A stretch of DNA of 64,000 bases from SIG603 sp963621245. Its GTDB lineage: Bacteria > Bacillota > Clostridia > Oscillospirales > Acutalibacteraceae. This document shows positions 52,812-61,618 of this stretch, in pieces; position 1 is the stretch's first letter; each line of letters starts with the position of its first letter. The translations under genes were made by a program, and so were the position numbers. The notes under the pieces were generated by a model, which worked only from the letters and a program-made list of their open reading frames with translations, ran no database searches and was not told the origin of the DNA. The DNA lies in contig CAVFCW010000002.1 of assembly GCA_963621245.1 (NCBI GenBank), positions 169,532 through 233,531 on the forward strand, written 5' to 3'.

Positions 52812-53612
52812 TCAGAGATTTGCAACAAATTCTCCGAGGGTTTTCGTGACATCATCCGTGAGGAACTTTGCCTCTTTTTTTGTCTTTTCGTTTCCGCTTG
52901 TCATGCAGTAGCTGAAAAGACTGCCCCTCATAAGTCCTATGTCGTTTTCGTTGTCGCCGAAAACCATGGTTTCGCTTTCGTCACACGGAACAAAGTCCTG
53001 AAGAATCTTGAGCGCCGTTCCCTTGTGAACGTTTTTGTGAAAGAAATCTATCCACTGTCTGCCGCCCAAGGCGCATGTTAGGTTCGTGTAAGTTCCGTCG
53101 TCGCAAAGCTTATCAAAATACGAATGAATTTCGTCGCTTATTCCGTCGGGATAGAACATAGATATTTTTATGAAGTCCTCGTCTATATTTTCAAAATCAT
53201 CGACAAGCGTTGTCACGTTCTGAAGATTCTTGATGATTCTGTCGGAATACTCCTGAGTTTTCGGATTGATGTAGCATGTATCAACTCCGGAAACCAAAAC
53301 CTCGCCATTATCGAAAGATAAAATTCTGTTTATTAAGTCAAGACCTTCTTTTCTGTCAATCTTGTCTTTAAAAACAATCTCTCCGTCGTGCACGACAAGC
53401 GCACCGTTTTCGCACACATAGTCGATTTCATCGGCAACGGGAGCAAAAACTCTTCTTATGTTTGCGTACTGTCTGCCGCTTGCTGCCGCAAACTTAATGC
53501 CGTGCTTTTTAAGCTCACGAATAAGCTCTATTATTTTCGGATCGACATCGTTCTTGTTGTACTCGTTTCTTATAAGTGTTCCGTCAAGGTCGCTTGCCAC
53601 AAGCTTAATCAT
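52812..53612 (-). CDS. Cof-type HAD-IIB phosphatase
   Basis: 266 residues. Nucleophile motif DLDGTLIRN, a C2B cap, and the metal motif VFGDNENDIGLMR. Dephosphorylates sugar phosphates or similar small molecules in the cytoplasm. It lies 23 bases after the yifB stop and is probably the last gene of the dnaD operon. Confidence 0.9.
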   Translation of the reverse strand: MIKLVASDLDGTLIRNEYNKNDVDPKIIELIRELKKHGIKFAAASGRQYANIRRVFAPVADEIDYVCENGALVVHDGEIVFKDKIDRKEGLDLINRILSFDNGEVLVSGVDTCYINPKTQEYSDRIIKNLQNVTTLVDDFENIDEDFIKISMFYPDGISDEIHSYFDKLCDDGTYTNLTCALGGRQWIDFFHKNVHKGTALKILQDFVPCDESETMVFGDNENDIGLMRGSLFSYCMTSGNEKTKKEAKFLTDDVTKTLGEFVANL

Positions 53613-53635
53613 ATTCTTCTCTCTTCCTCTATTTT

Positions 53636-55162
53636 TTAAAGTTCTCTCGACCAGTATTTTCTGTCGAGACTTCTGTACTGAACCGCCTCTGCCATATGAA
53701 CCGCTTCGATTTTCTCACTGCCGTCAAGGTCTGCTATGGTTCTCGCAACTTTTATAACTCTGTCGTAGGTTCTTGCGGAAAATCCGAACGACTCAAAGGC
53801 TCTTTGCATAAGCTTGTCTGCCTCGGGACTCAATTTTGCCGTTTCCCGTATGAGTGCGGCGGTTGCGTTTGCGTTGCACGTGATTCCCGTCCCCTCATAG
53901 CGTTTGAGCTGAATGTCCCTTGCCGCCTGAACTCTCTTTTTAATCACTGCCGAAGATTCCTCCGGTGCGTCCGACTGAAGCGAGGCGTACTCAACGGGCG
54001 GCACCTCGATGTGAAGATCTATTCTGTCCAAAAGCGGGCCAGAAATCTTTCCGAGGTATCTGCTCACGGCGACAGGCGAACACGTGCATTTTCTTGTCGG
54101 ATGTCCGAAATATCCGCAAGGGCAAGGATTCATGGCGGCAATCAAAAGCATACTGCACGGATAAGTAACCGCCCCCGAAACACGGGAAATGGTCACTTTG
54201 CCGTCCTCGAGCGGCTGGCGAAGAATTTCCATTGAAGTTCTAGGAAATTCGGGAAGCTCATCGAGAAACAAAACGCCGTTGTGGGCAAGGCTTATCTCGC
54301 CCGGGTGCGGAACCGTTCCGCCGCCGGAAAGTCCGTTTGCACTTATGGTGTGATGCGGCGATCTGAACGGTCTTGTTCTTATAAGCGGAACATCGAGCGT
54401 ACCCGCAACGGAATGAATTCCCGTAGTTTCGATTGACTCCTCAAAAGTCATATCCGGTAAAATGGACGGTATACGCTTTGCAAGCATGGATTTTCCCGAA
54501 CCGGGCGGGCCTATCAAAAGCACATTGTGACCTCCGCTTGCGGCTATCTCAAGCGCACGCTTTGCGTCCTCCTGACCTTTTACATCGGCAAAATCGGGCT
54601 CGTGTCTGTTATATTCAACATCATCCTCGTAAAATATGGCGGGACTTATGTTAATCTCTCCGTTTAGCTGTTCGACAAGCTCCCTCACGCTTTTTACGGG
54701 ATAAACCTCTATTCCCCTTACCACGCTTGCCTCTCTTGCGTTAGCCTCGGGAACATATATCTTTTTGAAGCCGCTTTTTTGTGCGTGAACCGTCATAGGC
54801 AAACAACCTCTCACTGGTCTTACAGCGCCGTCAAGCGAGAGTTCGCCGATAAAAACACAGTCGTCCGTGTCGGCGTAAAGTTCACCCGTTGATTTGAGAA
54901 GTGCAACAAGCTGGGGCAAATCGTAGACGGGGCCCTCCTTGCGAATGTCGGCGGGCGCAAGGTTTATCGTTACGCGCTGTTCGGGGTACTTGAAGCCGTT
55001 ATTTAAAAGTGCCGAGCGAACTCGGTTTCTCGACTCCTTAACTGCCGCATCGGGCAAACCGACTATATCGAACGCAGGCATTCCACGACTTATATCGACC
55101 TCCACCTCAACGGTAAAAGCGTCCAAGCCGTAAACGCCCATGCTGAAAGATTTCTGAACCAT
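53636..55162 (-). CDS. YifB/ComM-family Mg-chelatase-like AAA+ ATPase
   Basis: 508 residues. N-terminal Lon-protease-like fold (AFDIVGLPDAAVKESRNRVRSAL), AAA+ core with Walker A GPPGSGKSMLAKRIP, Walker B LFLDELPEF, the zinc-type motif MNPCPCGYFGHP...CTC, and a C-terminal Mg-chelatase lid. ComM homologues are hexameric branch-migration helicases in natural transformation. It lies 9 bases after the lipoprotein gene. Confidence 0.92.
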   Translation of the reverse strand: MVQKSFSMGVYGLDAFTVEVEVDISRGMPAFDIVGLPDAAVKESRNRVRSALLNNGFKYPEQRVTINLAPADIRKEGPVYDLPQLVALLKSTGELYADTDDCVFIGELSLDGAVRPVRGCLPMTVHAQKSGFKKIYVPEANAREASVVRGIEVYPVKSVRELVEQLNGEINISPAIFYEDDVEYNRHEPDFADVKGQEDAKRALEIAASGGHNVLLIGPPGSGKSMLAKRIPSILPDMTFEESIETTGIHSVAGTLDVPLIRTRPFRSPHHTISANGLSGGGTVPHPGEISLAHNGVLFLDELPEFPRTSMEILRQPLEDGKVTISRVSGAVTYPCSMLLIAAMNPCPCGYFGHPTRKCTCSPVAVSRYLGKISGPLLDRIDLHIEVPPVEYASLQSDAPEESSAVIKKRVQAARDIQLKRYEGTGITCNANATAALIRETAKLSPEADKLMQRAFESFGFSARTYDRVIKVARTIADLDGSEKIEAVHMAEAVQYRSLDRKYWSREL

Positions 55163-55171
55163 TTAATTCAC

Positions 55172-56224
55172 CTATCCCTGAATTTCACTTAAGGTAACCG
55201 TATTGAAAGAAAGCGAATATTCGCCGTAGCTGTCGCCGTCCTTACACAAATACAGTATATGAGCCTCGCTGTCCAAGTTCCAAAGAGTCGTATCGCCAAA
55301 AAGCGAATCTTTGCTTGTATCGACCGACAAAGAGAACTCCGACGAAAAATAAGCGTCTCGTCCCGAATGGAAAACTGCTCCCAAACCGACCGTCTGCGCT
55401 CTCGATGAGGACATCATAAAATAATCGAGACCGCTTCCGCCGTTCTTTTGATTTTCAAGCACGGGATCGAACGCATAGTATTTTCCGTCAATCTTAACCG
55501 CCGCAAAATAATGCAAACTTTCATCGGTGAGATTGCATGAAATGAGTCGGCATTCCACTCCGAGCTGATTTAAAAACCATGTGAAAATTCTTGCCGAAGC
55601 AAGATCCGAACCGCTTTTGTACTGCATGGTTTTTAGCATTTCGTCCGTGCCGTCATCAAACGTGAATGACGATACATACTTATAGACAAGAGCGGTTTTC
55701 TCAAAATCGGTCATATTTTTGTTAACGGAATTTTCCGTTGCAAAAGCTTGGAAAAAGTTATCAATATCCGATATATTCGATTTTATCTCACTTGACGAAA
55801 CGAGATAACTGACAGAGCCGTTTTCGATATTGAGATAATCCGACACGGGCAAAGAAGAAACGCATCCGAGAATTTTAGATTTGTTTTCGTCATTTGAAAA
55901 GTCAAAGCTTGTCTCGCCCGCATTCAGGCACTTCGCAAGACTTTTGAATTCATCAAAATTATCTTTGAGGTAATCCGAAACATCAGTCGTTACCGATGTC
56001 ATATCGGTATCCACAACCGTCGGCACGGGAGTTAGCTCTATTTTCTCTTTCTTTTCGGAAGAACTTGAATTTTGCGTGTTGTCAGTGCTTTCTTCTGTAA
56101 TCGGCGTCGGTTCCGGAGTTGCCGAAAAACTCGGTTTCTCTTCCCCTCCCAAAAGTGAGCATCCCGAAAAAGCCGCAGCCGCAAACAAAGCCAATGCCGC
56201 ACAAATTATTTTTCTGTAATTCAT
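55172..56224 (-). CDS. Lipoprotein with a transglutaminase-like domain lacking the catalytic Cys
   Basis: 350 residues. The signal peptide ends in a lipobox (FSGCSLLGG), followed by a Thr/Ser/Glu-rich linker. The C-terminal half has transglutaminase-core marks: ARIFTWFLNQLGVECR, the His in LHYFAAVKIDGKYYAFDPV and the Asp after it. The position of the nucleophile, normally G-x-C, reads SGSDLASA, so the Cys seems replaced by Ser. Probably a non-catalytic surface protein. The start at 56224 lies one base after the dnaI stop; the longer frame upstream is only overlap with that gene. Confidence 0.75.
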   Translation of the reverse strand: MNYRKIICAALALFAAAAFSGCSLLGGEEKPSFSATPEPTPITEESTDNTQNSSSSEKKEKIELTPVPTVVDTDMTSVTTDVSDYLKDNFDEFKSLAKCLNAGETSFDFSNDENKSKILGCVSSLPVSDYLNIENGSVSYLVSSSEIKSNISDIDNFFQAFATENSVNKNMTDFEKTALVYKYVSSFTFDDGTDEMLKTMQYKSGSDLASARIFTWFLNQLGVECRLISCNLTDESLHYFAAVKIDGKYYAFDPVLENQKNGGSGLDYFMMSSSRAQTVGLGAVFHSGRDAYFSSEFSLSVDTSKDSLFGDTTLWNLDSEAHILYLCKDGDSYGEYSLSFNTVTLSEIQG

Positions 56225-56225
56225 C

Positions 56226-57203
56226 TTAACCACGTCCGTTTTGCAGTTGATTTCTTGCGCCGATAACTCTGTTGTCCGTACCGACAAAGCGCATCTGGCG
56301 ATAATATCCGAACATTCTCGAAACAATTCTCTGCGTATAGGTTTTTTCAAGCTCCTTTACGTCTCTGTTCGTTGAAATTATCGTTGATTTCTCATTAGCC
56401 AACCTCGAATCGATTATGTTCGTCAGCGCCGCAAGCGTGTAATTCGTGAGATTTTCAGCACCGAGATCGTCGATTATCAATAAATCAGCGTCACAAAGAA
56501 GATTAATGGTGTTGTTTCTTTCATCCGTAAATCTCTCGCTCTCGATTTGATTCACAAGATTAAAAGCGGAATCGTTTGCAACGCTGTATCCCTTCTCGAT
56601 GACAACTCTGCCGATTGCCGTGGATAAATGAGTTTTGCCGAGACCCGTGGGACCTATCATAATCAAGCCGTTTGCGCCGGGCTTAAAATCATAGGCAAAA
56701 TTTTTGCACTCCTCCAAATTTTGAAGCATGAGCGAGTTTCCGCTTTCGAGATAACGCTTAAAATCGAAAGTCTCGAAGCTTGCGTTTTTGAGCGTGCTCT
56801 TTTTGTTGAACTCCTCAAAGGCAACAACCTTGCACATAGACTTAAAACAAGCGCATCTGTTTCCACTTGAATCGTAACCGCTGTCGTTACATATTTTACA
56901 GCTGTACTGCGGCGTGATGTCGTCTTTTGTCATGTTGGCGGACTTTAAAAGTTCATCTATTCTCTTTTGAATTTCAAGGTTTTCTTTCATGACTTCTTCA
57001 AGGTCTTTTTTCACGTCCTTGCCCCTTGTCATGGCAATTCCTATCCTTGCGAAAGTCTGTCCTTTTTTGCGTGAAAGCTTTTCTGCCTCGGGATAAGCGG
57101 AATAAAATTTCTGTGCGTTATAATCCGCCTGAAGCTCGGCATTTCTGCGGTTTTGAGCAATCCTCTCGGCCGCAAGCTCTCTTATTTCCCTGCTGTATGC
57201 CAT
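56226..57203 (-). CDS. dnaI: DnaC/DnaI-type helicase loader ATPase
   Basis: 325 residues. N-terminal part with a zinc-type Cys cluster (CKICNDSG...CACFKSMC), then AAA+ core with Walker A GPTGLGKTHLS, Walker B LIIDDLGAE and sensor region STNRDVKEL. Loads replicative helicase at origins. It lies 9 bases after the DnaD-like gene, as dnaB-dnaI in Bacillus. Confidence 0.88.
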   Translation of the reverse strand: MAYSREIRELAAERIAQNRRNAELQADYNAQKFYSAYPEAEKLSRKKGQTFARIGIAMTRGKDVKKDLEEVMKENLEIQKRIDELLKSANMTKDDITPQYSCKICNDSGYDSSGNRCACFKSMCKVVAFEEFNKKSTLKNASFETFDFKRYLESGNSLMLQNLEECKNFAYDFKPGANGLIMIGPTGLGKTHLSTAIGRVVIEKGYSVANDSAFNLVNQIESERFTDERNNTINLLCDADLLIIDDLGAENLTNYTLAALTNIIDSRLANEKSTIISTNRDVKELEKTYTQRIVSRMFGYYRQMRFVGTDNRVIGARNQLQNGRG

Positions 57204-57212
57204 TTTATCTCC

Positions 57213-58316
57213 TTATTTCTTTTCATCTGCCAACGCTCTGTATTTTTCCATAAGAGCACTCTCGTTTTCTTTTGTCATGTAGTTGTAGCTTGTAAGTGAC
57301 GAAAGCTCGTCAACGTTATATGACGCCGCATTCTTCTGGCGGCTCTCTCTGAATTTATTTTCGCTCGCAAGCAAATCGGCGACCGTGTTAAAGCCGGATT
57401 CGTGCCAGCTTTTTAGCAGTTTGTTAAGATATGCGGCAATAAATTTGCCTTTGTTCTCGGCGCATCTTGAGTATGCCTCGCGGATAAACTCCTCGGACAT
57501 ATGCCATTCGTTCACCCAACAGTTTACAAACTCTTTCTCTTTATCGGTGGGATTGCGCTTGTCAATGCCGCAAATCGAGCACACTTTTCTCCAAGCAGAA
57601 GATATATTTTCAAGCTCGTTCACTCTCTTCTCTGCGCCTTCGTAGTCGTGTATTCCGTTATTTGCCCAATCCTTTACTACCCTGTTTAGGTAATATATGC
57701 TTGCCGTGCCGTTTGTTTTACAGTAGTTAAAGAGCATCATAATGCAGCCTTCATCCATGCCGTAATCGTCCACACAGCTAACGATAAGTGCCTGAAACTG
57801 TGCGGTCATCTTTCCGCCAAGCAAAGATTCTATTGCCTTAACAAGTTCGAGAAGCTTGGGGTCGGCGTTAATTCTGTCGGACACATAAAACGGATCGAGA
57901 GCGCTCGGCTGATTGTTTACCGCCATGCGCCTCATTCTGCCTATTTTTTCACTCTGAAGCTCACCCGATTCCGATGTTTTTTCGGACACGGTTTCTTCCG
58001 CTTTCGGCTCTTCTTTTTTCTCGGCGACTTTTGTTTCGTTTGTCGGCACCGCCTCTTTTTCGGGAATCACCTTTTCTCCCTCGATTTTAATAAATCCTTT
58101 TTCTACCCAATAATCAAACGCCGTCTTGTAATCCGACGCATTTATTCCCGTTTCGGTGCAAACAATCTCTTCGTCAAATATCTGATTCGGATGTCGGAGC
58201 AAATAAAGAATAAACTTAAGCTCGCTCTCGTTTGCCGATCTCAAATATCTGTCAGTCAGCACATTCGGTACAACAAAAACCCCGTTCCAAACTCCGAGGT
58301 CAAGTCTGTAATCCAT
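57213..58316 (-). CDS. DnaD-domain replication initiation protein
   Basis: 367 residues. N-terminal winged helix (LRSANESELKFILYLLRHPNQIFDEEIV), a Lys/Glu linker (about 95-130), then two DnaB_2/DnaD domains ending in YNYM. Participates with DnaI in primosome assembly and origin remodelling. First gene of the operon. Confidence 0.88.
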   Translation of the reverse strand: MDYRLDLGVWNGVFVVPNVLTDRYLRSANESELKFILYLLRHPNQIFDEEIVCTETGINASDYKTAFDYWVEKGFIKIEGEKVIPEKEAVPTNETKVAEKKEEPKAEETVSEKTSESGELQSEKIGRMRRMAVNNQPSALDPFYVSDRINADPKLLELVKAIESLLGGKMTAQFQALIVSCVDDYGMDEGCIMMLFNYCKTNGTASIYYLNRVVKDWANNGIHDYEGAEKRVNELENISSAWRKVCSICGIDKRNPTDKEKEFVNCWVNEWHMSEEFIREAYSRCAENKGKFIAAYLNKLLKSWHESGFNTVADLLASENKFRESRQKNAASYNVDELSSLTSYNYMTKENESALMEKYRALADEKK

Positions 58317-58608
58317 AAATCCTCCGTCCTTTTCGATCTAACTTATATCTTCAATTTCTTTTCGTTTACATACTTAGTTAAAGTTTAACACAGAACTTAC
58401 AAAAATGGAATACGTCACCGCCGTGATATTTCGCAATTCAAAACAAGGCTGAAAAATCCGCTTAAATTTGCCGTAATTTTGCATTTATTTTTCACTTAAC
58501 ACAAGACTTTTTTGCAGTTTCTTCGCTAAAATATAGGTATAGTTATAAGTGTATGCTACGATAACATTTTATCTCTTATTACAATTTAAATATTGGGAAG
58601 GTGAATTC
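58317..58608. other. Divergent intergenic region between dnaD-like and lysozyme genes
   Basis: No ORF. It should hold both promoters, but no consensus pair was found; AAAATATAGGTATAG near 58530 is the best plus-strand AT-box. Nothing else seen. Confidence 0.3.
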
Positions 58609-61218
58609 ATGAAAAAACTGATAAGAAAAAGCATTTCGCTTATTTTGGTTTTCAGTCTGATTATCGGTGCCATGCCCTCGCTCGGCTCTTTAAGCGTGAG
58701 CGCCGCCTCGTCGGTAACCGGAAAAACCACAGCGAAAATCACAGTGCGCTCCTCAAAAAGCAATTCCGCTTCCGCGGTGACAACGCTCTCAAAGGGAACC
58801 GCCGTAGAACTTACAGCCGTTTCTTCCGACAACACCTGGTTCAAAATCAAAACGCTTAATTCTCAAACGGGTTACGTCAAGCCGACAGAAGTTTCGCTTA
58901 ACGCAAACTACAAAACGACGGCTAATCTCAATTTGCGAAAAGAGGCATCCACTTCTTCCGAGTCGATAACTATCGTGCCGAACGGAACGGGCGTGACCGT
59001 TGTGAACACAAGCGGCGCTTGGTACAAAGCCGTTACCGCATCGGGGCAAATCGGATATATGTCCTCGCAATATCTTCAGAAAATCGGCATTTCTGTCGGC
59101 AAATATCAGGTTTCAAACACTTACCTGAAAATTCACACCGAGCCCTCGCTCTCGTCGACGGTAATTTGTCAGCTTCCACAGTACTACGTTTTAAACGTCA
59201 CCGATGTTTCCAATGCACTTTGGTACAAGGTGAAACTTGCGGACGGAACTGTCGGATACGGTCAGATGGCGGCACTCACAAAGACGGATGACTCCAACTT
59301 CGTCACCCCCGCAGGAGACACGCTCTTCGTCACAACGGGCAGAGTTTACCTAAGAAGTGGCGCAAATGCATCATCGGCAAGCAAGGGAATAATCGAAAAA
59401 AATACGGTTGTCAGCGTAACCGACTATTCAAACTCAAGCTGGTACAAGGTAAAAGTGCCTAACGGAAACACAGGATATATGTCCGCAAGATATCTTGCCA
59501 AGACAAACTACATTTCCGCTAACAAGAGCACGACTCCCAAGCCGACAGCAACAGCCACACCGAAAGCAACCGTAAAACCGACTGCAACGCCCAAGGCTAC
59601 GGCAAAACCAACGGCTACCCCCAAGCCGACCGCAACGCCAAAGCCCTCAACCACAACGACAAAATACAAAGTTACGGCTACCTCGGGACTTAACCTGAGA
59701 AAATCGGCATCAACATCGTCCGCTATTCTCGAGACCTTGAACTACGGCGCAATCGTCACACTGGTTGACGCTTACAGCACCTCGTGGTACAAAGTTAAAG
59801 CTTCAAGCGGAAATGTCGGTTATGTCAGCACGGATTACATCGAAAAATACAACGGCTCTTCTTCCGATTCCACCGACACGGGCTCAGGCGGAATTAAACT
59901 CCCTCGCTATCAGAGCTATTACCTCGGCGACGGATACTACACAAGCTCCGATACTTCGATAGCAACGGTAAACAACGGATTTGTTTACGGAAAGAAAAAG
60001 GGCACGTGCACAGTCGGCGGCAAGAAATTTACAGTCACCGACCCCGAGGCTGTACGATACGGTTACACATCACCGAACGCACCTGTATCGGGCAACACGT
60101 TTAATTTCGTTGCGGTAACGGATACGTCAAAAACAGCCGTCAAATTTGTCGTGACGGGCGGAGCAACCTACTCGACAACAAGCTACACAACGGAGAAGAG
60201 CGAAGCCAAAAACGGCTATGCCGCAAACTCGACAAAAATCTGGAAAAAGTCAGCCAAGCTTTCCACGGGAACTTACACCGTAAAGGTATATTCCAAGACA
60301 AGCTCGGGCTGGTCAAGCGATTACTACACCATGACCGTGTATGTCACGGCTTCATCGGCTGCGACTTACACCAAATCGAGCCATTACGCAAGCGACAGCA
60401 TACTCAACATTATCGCTAACTTTGAGGGATATGTTCCGTGCATCGAGGACGATCCTCTCACAAGCGGCAGAACGCCTACCTTAGGTTACGGCCATGTTGT
60501 TTACAAGGGACAGTATTTCTATAACAACCTCACAAAGACGGAAGCTTACGCCATGCTTTGCGACACGGTAAATTCGGGATACTTCACAAAATCGATAAAT
60601 TCGTTTGTAAGCAATCACGGATTACAAATAAATCAGGCACAGTGGGACGCATTGCTCTCGTTCAGCTACAACATCGGCACGGGCTGGATGAGCGGCACGG
60701 ATACCGCAGACTGTCTTCTCTATTCACCGAATTTCAAGACGGTCGAAAGCAAAGTTAAGAGCGGTTCTCTTTCGGCGACCGTTGTGCTGAGTGGTTACGC
60801 TTATACGGGCACGAGCACAAATAAAACCCGCTACAGCATCTCGGCAGGTCAAAAAGTAACGGTGTACGGAACAAGCGACAAAACGGGTTCGGGCGGAAGA
60901 GCCTGGTACAAAATAAGAGTTTATGCCGGCGGCAAAACAAGAACTCTTTGGACGCCCGGAAACCTTAAATTCTCCTCCTCTGTCGGCTACACAAAAAATC
61001 TTCGCTATGTTGACTCCACTTTGCTCGCAAACAACCTTCTTCAGTGGCACAGAGCGGGCGGATCTTGCATAACGGGACTTGTCTGGAGACGACTCTCCGA
61101 GGCTAAAATATTCCTTTTCGGAGAATATAATACAGCCGCATATTCTGCCGCAAACTATCAAAAGAACACTTACAAATTCATCTATCCCTCTTGCGAAAAG
61201 AGATACGAGAATTATTAA
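58609..61218 (+). CDS. Secreted multi-SH3b lysozyme (GH24-like)
   Basis: 869 residues. Signal peptide 1-32 (ending SVSAA). Four bacterial SH3 repeats follow (about 35-300), each with a W-(Y/F)-K-(V/I/A) and a G-Y motif, then a Thr-Pro-Lys linker (about 305-355), a fifth SH3, and an unassigned beta-rich part (about 425-590). Next is a T4-lysozyme-type domain: catalytic Glu in ANFEGY, Asp nine residues on, and TLGYGH. A further beta-type region interrupts its end. It should bind and cut peptidoglycan outside the cell. GGGAAGGTG precedes the ATG at 58609. Confidence 0.88.
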   Translation: MKKLIRKSISLILVFSLIIGAMPSLGSLSVSAASSVTGKTTAKITVRSSKSNSASAVTTLSKGTAVELTAVSSDNTWFKIKTLNSQTGYVKPTEVSLNANYKTTANLNLRKEASTSSESITIVPNGTGVTVVNTSGAWYKAVTASGQIGYMSSQYLQKIGISVGKYQVSNTYLKIHTEPSLSSTVICQLPQYYVLNVTDVSNALWYKVKLADGTVGYGQMAALTKTDDSNFVTPAGDTLFVTTGRVYLRSGANASSASKGIIEKNTVVSVTDYSNSSWYKVKVPNGNTGYMSARYLAKTNYISANKSTTPKPTATATPKATVKPTATPKATAKPTATPKPTATPKPSTTTTKYKVTATSGLNLRKSASTSSAILETLNYGAIVTLVDAYSTSWYKVKASSGNVGYVSTDYIEKYNGSSSDSTDTGSGGIKLPRYQSYYLGDGYYTSSDTSIATVNNGFVYGKKKGTCTVGGKKFTVTDPEAVRYGYTSPNAPVSGNTFNFVAVTDTSKTAVKFVVTGGATYSTTSYTTEKSEAKNGYAANSTKIWKKSAKLSTGTYTVKVYSKTSSGWSSDYYTMTVYVTASSAATYTKSSHYASDSILNIIANFEGYVPCIEDDPLTSGRTPTLGYGHVVYKGQYFYNNLTKTEAYAMLCDTVNSGYFTKSINSFVSNHGLQINQAQWDALLSFSYNIGTGWMSGTDTADCLLYSPNFKTVESKVKSGSLSATVVLSGYAYTGTSTNKTRYSISAGQKVTVYGTSDKTGSGGRAWYKIRVYAGGKTRTLWTPGNLKFSSSVGYTKNLRYVDSTLLANNLLQWHRAGGSCITGLVWRRLSEAKIFLFGEYNTAAYSAANYQKNTYKFIYPSCEKRYENY
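59527..59664 (+). repeat. Thr-Pro-Lys linker repeats inside the lysozyme gene
   Basis: Codons for PTATPKATAK- and KPTATPKPT-type units recur about seven times. It is a flexible linker; repeat number may vary between strains. Confidence 0.6.
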
Positions 61219-61229
61219 AATGTGATTTT

Positions 61230-61268
61230 TTACCGACTTCGTTTTTTCGGAGTCGGTAATTTATTTTC
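61230..61268 (+). terminator. Terminator of the lysozyme gene
   Basis: TTACCGACT-N12-AGTCGGTAA followed by TTTATTTTC. Confidence 0.75.
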
Positions 61269-61275
61269 ATTTTTC

Positions 61276-61304
61276 TTGACAGTCACAAATGCGAGGGCTA
61301 TAAT
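61276..61304 (+). promoter_or_regulatory. Consensus promoter of the T-box operon
   Basis: TTGACA, 17-base spacer, TATAAT, just upstream of the T-box leader. Confidence 0.9.
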
Positions 61305-61324
61305 CTAATTTAACAGGTATATTT

Positions 61325-61566
61325 AAACCGACGATCATGAGTAGTAGCCGTGAAAGAATCTCACAGAGAGCCGAAAAAAGGTGAAATTCGGCAGAAGAAG
61401 TCACAGTGAATGGACATGAGAGGGCATTTGGGAAATTTAAACAGTATCAAATGACGTCAGCCGCGTTAAGGCTTCGAGTGGACAAGATTCATCTTGTCAA
61501 TTTGGGTGGTACCGCAGGAACCTATCGCTTCTGTCCCTTGTTTTGGGGACGGAAGCGTTTTTGTTT
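61325..61566 (+). ncRNA. T-box riboswitch with tryptophan specifier (UGG)
   Basis: The leader has stem I with an AGTA turn (about 61340), GGTG in the distal part, and a specifier loop GAA-TGG-ACA with codon TGG at 61411-61413. The T-box sequence TTGGGTGGTACCGC is at 61502-61515, and the terminator CGCTTCTGTCCC/GGGGACGGAAGCG is followed by TTTTT (61526-61562). Uncharged tRNA-Trp would pair with the specifier and T-box and prevent termination. TrpS encoded downstream confirms the amino acid. Confidence 0.92.
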
Positions 61567-61618
61567 TCATCACATTAAAGCGTTTATGCGCAAAATTAAA
61601 ATGGAGAGGAATAAGATT

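Noticed and set aside
59527..59664. Non-coding tandem repeat or CRISPR-like array
   Set aside because: It is an in-frame Thr-Pro-Lys linker of the lysozyme; units are short and unspaced. No CRISPR array was seen anywhere in the window.
61406..61618. N-terminal extension of the aminotransferase reading frame
   Set aside because: It covers the T-box specifier, antiterminator and terminator; the true start with ribosome site is at 61619.
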